In this document: positions 1 to 4,272 of the stretch, one piece after another
How positions within the stretch are numbered: the first letter of the stretch is position 1
How the letters are laid out: every line of letters starts with the position of its first letter
Assembly: GCA_913031335.1 (NCBI GenBank)
Contig: CAJWGI010000090.1
Coordinates: forward strand, 1 to 6,133
Direction of reading: 5' to 3'
Length of the DNA: 6,133 bases
Source: an uncultured Anaerolineales bacterium
GTDB lineage: Bacteria > Chloroflexota > Anaerolineae > Anaerolineales > UBA11657
Notes under the pieces: model-generated
What the model saw: the letters and a program-made list of their open reading frames with translations, nothing else
What the model was told of the DNA's origin: nothing
Database searches by the model: none
Translations under genes and position numbers: made by a program

Positions 1-288
1 CAGAGAAACTGTAGCTGTTTCCAACACAGCCTCCGCGCCCGGACCGCCACCGAATAGACGCCGTACAAAGCCCAACGGCCCTGCCCTGCCCGGACCACCA
101 GCGGGACGACCTACGCCCGAATTAGAAGCTGGTGCCTGCTCCGCACCGAATGGGCCAGTCGCACGCTGCATCGGAATGACTATGCGCGCCAGTCCGTAAA
201 CGACTATGCCCAAAATCACTACGATTCCGAACACCACAACCCACCGCGGCACTACCCGGTTGTTTTTTTTCTCGTCTCTCAAGGTCAT
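1..288 (-). CDS. Membrane-anchored protein of unknown family, N-terminal 96 residues only
   Basis: This is an open frame without a stop from ATG at 288 to the window edge, so the C-terminal part is missing. A charged N-terminus (MTLRDEKKNNR) is followed by one strong hydrophobic segment at about residues 16-39, giving a signal-anchor topology with the rest outside the cytoplasm. Residues about 44-85 are a Gly/Pro/Ala-rich linker with GGPGRAGP and GGGPGA. After this comes ETATVSL, where a folded domain seems to begin. That layout (anchor, flexible linker, then an 'ETATV'-like strand) resembles the start of HlyD/RND-type membrane fusion proteins, and the neighbouring genes are exporters, but too little is visible to assign the family. 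A weak Shine-Dalgarno AGGCGG lies at 299-304, 10 nt before the ATG. The gap of 135 nt to the preceding permease gene and the putative control box there suggest its own promoter. Coding status is fairly secure; function is a guess. Confidence 0.6.
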   Translation of the reverse strand, partial: MTLRDEKKNNRVVPRWVVVFGIVVILGIVVYGLARIVIPMQRATGPFGAEQAPASNSGVGRPAGGPGRAGPLGFVRRLFGGGPGAEAVLETATVSL

Positions 289-319
289 TTCTCAGTCACC
301 GCCTGTTTTGATTACGCGC

Positions 320-354
320 ATTGTAACGTCATTTAGTGAAGAACATGTGAAGAA
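320..354 (-). promoter_or_regulatory. Putative activator box (11-bp-spaced direct repeats) plus -10 for the 1-288 gene
   Basis: Read on the minus strand, the 8-mer TTCTTCAC occurs twice (354-347 and 343-336). The two copies are 11 bp apart, one helical turn. After a 10-nt gap comes a -10-like hexamer TACAAT (325-320). No good -35 hexamer sits 17 nt upstream of it; that position falls inside the repeats. OmpR/PhoB-family response regulators typically bind 11-bp direct repeats that replace the -35. Predicted transcription start is near 313, leaving about 25 nt of leader before ATG 288. The repeats are seen directly; the function is inferred. Confidence 0.4.
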
Positions 355-423
355 TTTGTAAAATATAAGTTAGATCGTATGAACCAGAGAAACCCGCGTG
401 ATTATACATTTGCAACCCAGTAG

Positions 424-918
424 TTAAGAGAAACGCGCGAATAGTCCGTCCGCAATCAAACCGGCCAGTGGTGGAAAAACTACTGTGGCCAACACGCGAA
501 TGAGCACCACCCTGGTGCCGACAAAAGCGATTTCCATTGGAATACGCGAAATGCTTAGCAGCGACCAGGCTGTGATGAACGCCACTACCGGCCCGATTCC
601 CGCCCCGGCCTTGTAAAGCGCCGCCACCAGCGGGAAACTGACGAAAGGCCCACCCGGGGTGATTGCGCCCATTCCACTGGCGATGAGAATGCCCTTCAAC
701 CCGGAGCCGCCCCCGAGCCAGCGCGCAATCAGCTCGCGCGGCAGCAGCACGTTGGCCATACCAACAACCACGAAAACGGCTAGCAGCAGCGGGAGCATAC
801 CTAAAAGAGTATCCCATCCGCTTTTCAACCCAGCCGCCAGCACGCCATTTCCACGCCGATAGGCGAGCGCCACAAGCGCCAGCGCCAAACCAATCATTAT
901 CCAAGTGGCGTAATCCAT
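424..918 (-). CDS. Half-length permease, COG0701 / ArsP_1-like
   Basis: This integral membrane protein of 164 residues is almost entirely hydrophobic, with about five to six membrane segments (roughly 4-20, 39-60, 73-86, 92-104, 107-125, 136-157). The central motif TPGGPFVSFPL at 87-97, followed by an AFITAWSL segment, resembles the second half of COG0701 permeases (DUF318/ArsP_1), which usually run to 300 or more residues and contain two such halves. The protein may therefore act as a dimer. Longer versions starting at GTG 1035 or ATG 987 are open, but only the ATG at 918 has a good Shine-Dalgarno (AAAGGA at 925-930, 6-nt spacing), and the protein becomes hydrophobic right from there. It lies 92 nt downstream of the ABC-2 permease gene, probably as the last gene of the operon; no clear terminator follows. 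The substrate is unknown. Family call moderately sure. Confidence 0.65.
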   Translation of the reverse strand: MDYATWIMIGLALALVALAYRRGNGVLAAGLKSGWDTLLGMLPLLLAVFVVVGMANVLLPRELIARWLGGGSGLKGILIASGMGAITPGGPFVSFPLVAALYKAGAGIGPVVAFITAWSLLSISRIPMEIAFVGTRVVLIRVLATVVFPPLAGLIADGLFARFS

Positions 919-924
919 GCCCAT

Positions 925-930
925 TCCTTT
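925..930 (-). promoter_or_regulatory. Shine-Dalgarno deciding the permease start at 918
   Basis: AAAGGA on the minus strand lies 6 nt before ATG 918 and directly abuts another ATG at 924. It favours 918 over the in-frame GTG at 1035 and ATG at 987, neither of which has a comparable site. Confidence 0.6.
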
Positions 931-1010
931 CCGCTCGTGCGTGTCCACGCTAACCTGCTGCCCCGAATCTGTCTCTGCGTTCGCCATTTCAGCAGTACGC
1001 TGCGGTAAGA

Positions 1011-1808
1011 TCAATCCTGCCGACCGAATAGCCACACCGCCGGTACAAGGAATACTATCGCGAAAGTCACCATCATCATTACATTGACCATCATCGGCCG
1101 CAATGCGATGGCATCCATGAACTGCGCTGGTACCACCGCGCGCAGTGCCACCTGACGCAGCGGGTCCACGCCATACGTCACCGGATCCACTCGGGACAAC
1201 AACTCCATCCAGATGGGTACCCCTCGCAGCGGGAAAAACGCCCCAGACAGAAAAAACATGGGCATCAACACGAAGTTCATCAGCATGTGGAAGCCCTCCA
1301 TCGAGCGTTGTCGCACAGCCATCAATATACCGAGCGAGGTCATCATCAGCGCGAGCAGGACCATCAAGCCAGCCAATGTGACCAACTGCGACACCGTCAG
1401 CTTGATTCCTAGAACGGGCGCAAGCACCAACACGATCACCCCCTGGAAGAGCGCTACCGTGCTACCCCCGGCCGCCTTTCCTAACGCTACCGCCACGCGA
1501 GAAACCGGCGCGACCATCACCTCCTTCAGGAAGCCAAATTCTCGATCCCACACAATGGAGACAGCCGAAAACACGGAAGTAAACAGAACAGTCATAGTCA
1601 GCACACCTGGGAACATGAACTGCTTGAAATCTATATGTCCCCCGCCCATTTCCGCCATCGCTGGCGCTAGTCCGCTCCCGAATACAAAGAGATACACCGC
1701 CGGCATCACCAGCGACGACACCATGCGCATACGATCACGCCGAAAACGGATCACGTCACGGTACCAGACCGTGTAAGCACCCTTAAAATTGCGTCTCAGA
1801 TCTGCCAT
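1011..1808 (-). CDS. ABC-2 type transporter permease (DrrB-like)
   Basis: This is the membrane subunit of an ABC-2 exporter, 265 residues, the usual length for the DrrB/NodJ type. A basic cytoplasmic N-terminus (FRRDRMRM, 22-29) leads into about six membrane segments: roughly 31-50, 65-85, 117-134, 143-164, 177-194 and 243-261. The ABC-2 signature region is clear at 91-104 (FGFLKEVMVAPVSR), as are the late FFLSGAFFPL (185-194) and VDPVTYGVDPLRQ (207-219) stretches typical of daunorubicin-resistance-type permeases. It presumably pairs with the ATPase encoded immediately upstream, 20 nt away. The start at 1808 is chosen over an upstream in-frame codon at 1844 because of a GGAGG site at 1815-1819 with 6-nt spacing. 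The longer version would also overlap the ATPase gene. Substrate not deducible; export of a drug, lipid or polysaccharide is possible. Confidence 0.9.
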   Translation of the reverse strand: MADLRRNFKGAYTVWYRDVIRFRRDRMRMVSSLVMPAVYLFVFGSGLAPAMAEMGGGHIDFKQFMFPGVLTMTVLFTSVFSAVSIVWDREFGFLKEVMVAPVSRVAVALGKAAGGSTVALFQGVIVLVLAPVLGIKLTVSQLVTLAGLMVLLALMMTSLGILMAVRQRSMEGFHMLMNFVLMPMFFLSGAFFPLRGVPIWMELLSRVDPVTYGVDPLRQVALRAVVPAQFMDAIALRPMMVNVMMMVTFAIVFLVPAVWLFGRQD

Positions 1809-1814
1809 AGTTAG

Positions 1815-1819
1815 CCTCC
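1815..1819 (-). promoter_or_regulatory. Shine-Dalgarno deciding the ABC-2 permease start at 1808
   Basis: GGAGG on the minus strand, 6 nt before ATG 1808, sits in the 20-nt gap after the ATPase stop codon. It supports the shorter N-terminus MADLRRN. Confidence 0.65.
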
Positions 1820-1828
1820 ACTGCGAGG

Positions 1829-2821
1829 TCAGCGGCCGCGCCACAAGCGCACGCGCTTGCGCATATCGTCCTTTTTGTCTGGTTCCTGCTCACGGATCTC
1901 CCTGCCGGTCAGTTTGATGAACACATCTTCCAGCGTGGGGCGACGCAGATGCACGCTGTTTACGGTCAGTGCCTCGTCGCCGTCCCCGAACACGCGCATC
2001 ATTTCCGGAATGAACTTATCCCCGCGGGCGGTCTCAATTATCAATGCCCCGTCCGGCCCCGGCCGAGTCCCTATCCCATGGGATTGTTGCAGCCGCTCCG
2101 CAGCACGCTCGTTCTCATCGGTACGCACTGTGATGATGTCACCACCCACCATACCTTTCAGCGCTTCAGGTGTGTCCAGCCCGACGATTTTACCCTGATC
2201 GATGATCGCAATGCGATCACAGTGCTCGGCCTCCTCCATATAGTGAGTGGTCATGAACATGGTCACACCCTCGCGCTCGCGCAAGGTCAACAGGTAATCC
2301 CAGATGTGCCGACGCGTCTGTGGGTCCAAGCCTAATGTAGGCTCATCCAAAAAGAGCACGCTGGGGTGATGCAGCAACCCCCGGGCGATTTCCAGGCGCC
2401 GCTTCATCCCGCCGGAATAATGCAGCGTGACCTCGTCCGCACGTTCGCTCAGGTCTACCATTTTCAGCAATTGCTCAGATCTTTCCACCAGCACGTCATT
2501 GGGCAAGTCGTACAACATGGCGTGGAATTTCATGTTCTCACGCCCAGTAAGTTTGTCGTCCAAGCTTGGATCTTGAAAAATCAGTCCGATGGACTGGCGC
2601 ACCTGCGCTTGCTGAGTGCGCACATCGAAACCGTTGACAAGTGCGAGGCCAGCTGTCGGGCGCAACAGCGTGCAGAGCATGCCGATTGTAGTAGTTTTGC
2701 CGGCACCATTCGGCCCCAGAAACCCGAAAACCTCGCCAGGCTCCACCTGAAATGTCACATCGTCCACAGCGGTCAGGTCGCCGAATTTACGCACTAGATT
2801 GTCGACTTCAATTGCGGGCAT
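1829..2821 (-). CDS. ABC transporter ATP-binding protein (DrrA-like)
   Basis: This is a cytoplasmic ATPase that would power the ABC-2 permease encoded next to it. All nucleotide-binding motifs are intact: Walker A GPNGAGKT (36-43), Q-loop Gln83 (FQDPSLD), signature YSGGMKRR (135-142), Walker B VLFLDEP with catalytic Glu160, D-loop GLDP (164-167) and H-loop His193 (TTHYMEEAE). The C-terminal region ending LRRPTLEDVFIKLTGREIRE (about 293-312) matches the DUF4162-type extension of daunorubicin-resistance ATPases. At 330 residues it is of normal length. The last 18 or so residues form a highly charged tail (EPDKKDDMRKRVRLWRGR) beyond the usual end. Start ATG 2821 has AAGGAG at 2830-2835, which overlaps the TAA stop of the preceding gene, so translation of the two is probably coupled. 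It belongs to the marR operon. Family sure; substrate unknown. Confidence 0.95.
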   Translation of the reverse strand: MPAIEVDNLVRKFGDLTAVDDVTFQVEPGEVFGFLGPNGAGKTTTIGMLCTLLRPTAGLALVNGFDVRTQQAQVRQSIGLIFQDPSLDDKLTGRENMKFHAMLYDLPNDVLVERSEQLLKMVDLSERADEVTLHYSGGMKRRLEIARGLLHHPSVLFLDEPTLGLDPQTRRHIWDYLLTLREREGVTMFMTTHYMEEAEHCDRIAIIDQGKIVGLDTPEALKGMVGGDIITVRTDENERAAERLQQSHGIGTRPGPDGALIIETARGDKFIPEMMRVFGDGDEALTVNSVHLRRPTLEDVFIKLTGREIREQEPDKKDDMRKRVRLWRGR

Positions 2822-2833
2822 ATTGGTTGCTCC

Positions 2834-3280
2834 TTATGCCACCAGTCGGAGAATCACGACCGGAATTTCGCGCTGCGTGCGTTCCTGATAACGCTGCAGC
2901 CAGGAGAAGAGCGGACCAAGCCGCGCGCACTCGTCGTCCTGCGCCCGTTGGGCGACCACCGCAATTTGCCGGCTTCCCATCTCTATGAGCGCCTCAGGGT
3001 TGCTCTGCAAGTTGAGCCACCAGGCGGGATGCCAGTTCTTTCCACCGTTAGAGGCGACCACCACATAGTTGTCACCATCCTGGACAGAGCCTAAGGGCAC
3101 AGTGTGCAAGCGCCCGCTCCTTCGGCCGGTGGTGCTGAGCAGCAGCACGCGCGCTCCCTGCACCCATCCCATCTGCTGTCCTCCGGAGCGCCGGTAGACC
3201 CAGGTGTGCATCCGCATGAACGCACGAATCAGGAACCTACTCAACCCTACGGTGCTGCCACCCAGTGTTGGTGCAGTCAT
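2834..3280 (-). CDS. Deazaflavin (F420)-dependent nitroreductase-family protein (Ddn-like)
   Basis: This 148-residue protein resembles the F420H2-dependent quinone/nitro-reductase family (PF04075 type, as in Mycobacterium Ddn): a split-barrel fold that uses reduced F420 to reduce quinones, nitro compounds or activated double bonds. Visible family hallmarks are LLLSTTGRRSGRLHTVPL (46-63, the cofactor-phosphate region), YVVVASNGG (72-80) and HPAWWLNLQSNPEALIEMGS (84-103), in the right order and spacing. The amphipathic N-terminal region (about 12-30, FLIRAFMRMHTWVYRRSG) could help it sit near the membrane, as proposed for Ddn. The ATG overlaps the marR stop as ATGA, so the two genes are translationally coupled. 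The stop overlaps the Shine-Dalgarno of the ABC ATPase. Context points to xenobiotic or redox-stress detoxification. Some family members bind other flavins or haem, so F420 use is inferred. Confidence 0.85.
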   Translation of the reverse strand: MTAPTLGGSTVGLSRFLIRAFMRMHTWVYRRSGGQQMGWVQGARVLLLSTTGRRSGRLHTVPLGSVQDGDNYVVVASNGGKNWHPAWWLNLQSNPEALIEMGSRQIAVVAQRAQDDECARLGPLFSWLQRYQERTQREIPVVILRLVA

Positions 3281-3744
3281 TTTCTGTCCCCGAGTTGGAA
3301 TCCTTCCATTTCGCTCGCCGCCTCAGTCAACAGCACGAGCGCGTCGCTTATCTGCGCACGCTGTGCTTCGGTGAGAGTTGAAGTCAACTCCTCCAGCCAC
3401 TGCTGCCGCGAGCGCACCACCCGCTGCACCTGCGCCTCGCCCGCATGTGTGAGCGTGATACGTTTTGCGCGTCGATCGTCCGGGTCCTCGCTGCGCTCCA
3501 AAAGGCCCTGCCGCACCAACCGCTCAATCATCTGGCTGGCGCGCGCGTTTGAGACCCCCAGCTGCGCGGCCACGTCGGAGACGTTGCATCCGCAACCATG
3601 GTGATGAATGCGCATAAAAAGGTTGAGCTGCGGCATGCTCAGTCCACTCTCGCGCATGATTTGCATGAAGTCGCGCCGGGAGTGGTGGATCATTACCCGC
3701 CCCCACTGGCGCAACACCCGGGAGAACTGTACAGCGGTGGTCAT
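3277..3744 (-). CDS. MarR-family transcriptional regulator
   Basis: This is a 155-residue DNA-binding protein with the MarR layout: helical dimerisation ends around a winged helix-turn-helix. The recognition region is VSDVAAQLGVSNARASQMIERLVRQGLL (55-82), followed by the wing with the conserved EDPDDRRAKRITLTHAGE stretch (86-103). MarR proteins usually repress their own operon and release DNA when a phenolic ligand, drug or oxidant binds. Unusual here is the run HHHGCGC at 47-53 in the loop before the wHTH, three His and two Cys, which could be a metal or thiol sensing site. It is the first gene of the minus-strand operon. ATG 3744 has no clear Shine-Dalgarno, and the predicted leader is only about 17 nt. 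A palindrome overlapping its promoter suggests autorepression. Family very sure; ligand unknown. Confidence 0.93.
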   Translation of the reverse strand: MTTAVQFSRVLRQWGRVMIHHSRRDFMQIMRESGLSMPQLNLFMRIHHHGCGCNVSDVAAQLGVSNARASQMIERLVRQGLLERSEDPDDRRAKRITLTHAGEAQVQRVVRSRQQWLEELTSTLTEAQRAQISDALVLLTEAASEMEGFQLGDRK

Positions 3745-3754
3745 CGCTAATTAG

Positions 3755-3768
3755 TTAAGCGAACTTAA
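3755..3768. promoter_or_regulatory. Inverted repeat, likely MarR operator
   Basis: TTAAG-CGAA-CTTAA is a perfect 5-bp inverted repeat with a 4-bp centre, in an AT-rich patch 11-24 bp upstream of marR. It touches the end of the predicted -10 and covers the predicted transcription start, the usual place for an autorepressing MarR dimer. Repeat seen directly; binding inferred. Confidence 0.55.
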
Positions 3769-3796
3769 TATTACCAATAACGAAACTATCTGTCAA
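3768..3796 (-). promoter_or_regulatory. Sigma-70-type promoter of the marR operon
   Basis: On the minus strand there is a consensus -35 TTGACA (3796-3791), a 17-nt spacer, and a -10 TAATAT (3773-3768, 4 of 6 matches). Transcription would start near 3761, inside the inverted repeat, about 17 nt before the marR ATG. Confidence 0.65.
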
Positions 3797-3829
3797 TTGG
3801 CGCGGCTGTTCGCCGGCGGAAAGTGGGGT

Positions 3830-3858
3830 TTGCACGAATCCATAACATGTGGTAGACT
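3830..3858 (+). promoter_or_regulatory. Putative promoter of the lys leader and lysWXY operon
   Basis: TTGCAC (3830-3835) and TAGACT (3853-3858) are 17 nt apart, and the -10 is preceded by TGG (3850-3852), an extended -10 element. Expected start is near A3866, just before the leader's GGAG (3870-3873). The -35 matches only 3 of 6 positions, so confidence rests mainly on spacing, the extended -10 and position. Confidence 0.45.
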
Positions 3859-3879
3859 GCGCCCCACTTGGAGACAATG

Positions 3880-3984
3880 ATGACATTCTACGCACCGTTC
3901 AGCGTCAAGGCGAAGAAGGTCAAGAAGAACAAGCCCACCCGTGCGGGGTTGGCTGATTTGCGTCTGGGCGCAGCGGTGCAATAG
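3880..3984 (+). CDS. Lysine-rich leader peptide of the lysW operon (attenuator)
   Basis: A short ORF of 34 codons starts at ATG 3880, with GGAG (3870-3873) 6 nt upstream; the adjacent in-frame ATG at 3877 would give 35. It ends at TAG 3982. The peptide begins MTFYAPFSV and then runs KAKKVKKNK: six AAG Lys codons between 3907 and 3933, directly followed by a Pro codon. The rest (PTRAGLADLRLGAAVQ) is unremarkable and has no membrane or known domain. The ORF is too short to be a likely enzyme. Its place between a promoter and a terminator upstream of lysine genes, with the regulated amino acid's codons clustered just before a GC-rich hairpin, is the classic layout of an attenuation leader peptide. 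A ribosome slowed at Lys codons for lack of charged tRNA-Lys would change folding downstream. Leader-peptide attenuation has been reported for the Thermus thermophilus lysine cluster (from memory). An alternative is an independent small basic protein. Confidence 0.75.
   Translation: MTFYAPFSVKAKKVKKNKPTRAGLADLRLGAAVQ
3934..3952 (+). promoter_or_regulatory. Attenuator 1:2 hairpin (protects the terminator)
   Basis: Starting immediately after the last Lys codon, CCCACCC (3934-3940) pairs with GGGTTGG (3946-3952) around the loop GTGCG: six pairs and one C-U mismatch. When formed it ties up most of the GCGGGGTTG strand needed for antitermination, so the downstream terminator can fold. A ribosome stalled on one of the last Lys codons (3922-3933) would cover the 5' arm. 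Pairing done by eye; energies not computed. Confidence 0.55.
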
Positions 3985-4026
3985 CAGAAGCGACACACCG
4001 GTTCCATTTGCAGATAGCGACCCCGC
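3943..4026 (+). promoter_or_regulatory. Attenuator 2:3 antiterminator pairing
   Basis: GCGGGGTTG (3943-3951) can pair over 9 positions, one of them G-U, with CGACCCCGC (4018-4026), the 5' arm of the terminator. GCGGGG at 3943-3948 is an exact copy of the terminator's 3' arm (4031-4036), so the two compete for the same partner. The antiterminator is longer than the 6-7 bp terminator stem but closes a 66-nt loop. This would allow read-through into lysW when lysine is scarce. Confidence 0.6.
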
Positions 4027-4042
4027 CCGCGCGGGGTTTTTT
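4021..4042 (+). terminator. Rho-independent terminator in the lysW leader (attenuator)
   Basis: CCCCGC (4021-4026) and GCGGGG (4031-4036) form a perfect 6-bp GC stem with loop CCGC, extended by A4020-U4037, and run straight into six T (4037-4042). It lies between the leader ORF stop (3984) and the lysW start (4074), so it would block the operon unless bypassed. Confidence 0.88.
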
Positions 4043-4073
4043 GATTCTTTATCACACTATCACTGAGGAGAAC

Positions 4074-4259
4074 ATGATTGCCAACACCATCACCACCAGC
4101 ACCGAGTGCCCCGAATGCGTGGGCGCGCTCGCCCTCAATCAGGTTGAGTTGGGCGAGATTCTGGTCTGCGAGGATTGCGGCGCCGAGCTGGAAGTACGCT
4201 CGTTGCAGCCGCTTTCCATCATGCTGGCCCCCGAAGAAGCCGAGGACTGGGGAGAATAA
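4074..4259 (+). CDS. lysW: Amino-group carrier protein LysW
   Basis: This is a small acidic carrier protein of 61 residues, the normal size for LysW. Its C-terminal glutamate is joined to the amino group of alpha-aminoadipate (or glutamate), masking that group while the side chain is phosphorylated, reduced and aminated. Two CxxC pairs, C12-PE-C15 and C32-ED-C35, form the zinc knuckle. The C-terminus is EDWGE (57-61), the diagnostic LysW tail ending in the acceptor Glu. The start at ATG 4074 is chosen for the GAGGAG just upstream (4065-4070, tight 3-nt spacing). A longer TTG-started frame from 4008 would run through the terminator and is rejected. It is the first structural gene after the attenuator, 13 nt before lysX. 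Identification is very secure. Confidence 0.96.
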   Translation: MIANTITTSTECPECVGALALNQVELGEILVCEDCGAELEVRSLQPLSIMLAPEEAEDWGE

Positions 4260-4272
4260 CGTTTCGGCCGCC

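Noticed and set aside
401..406. Perfect TATAAT on the minus strand, possible -10 for the 1-288 gene
   Set aside because: The upstream hexamer at the right spacing (TCTTAA) is poor, it overlaps the end of the permease gene, and it is 113 bp from the ATG. The closer TACAAT with the direct repeats is preferred, though this one could be a second promoter.
329..904. Long minus-strand open frame (191 codons) overlapping the half-permease gene
   Set aside because: Its translation is Arg/Gly/Ala/Trp-rich with no domain and lies in another frame over a clear membrane-protein gene; it is a shadow.
987..1035. Longer N-terminus of the half-permease (GTG 1035 or ATG 987)
   Set aside because: The extra residues are polar and family-atypical, neither start has a Shine-Dalgarno, and the 1035 start would overlap the ABC-2 permease gene.
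3811..3818. CGCCGGCG palindrome upstream of the lys promoter
   Set aside because: An 8-bp GC palindrome is expected by chance in GC-rich DNA, and its flanks do not extend the symmetry.
3866..4073. Lysine riboswitch (L box) as the explanation of the leader
   Set aside because: No L-box-like conserved core or five-helix junction was recognised, and much of the region is an in-frame ORF with a Lys codon run. Attenuation by translation explains it better. A covariance-model search for the lysine riboswitch would settle this.
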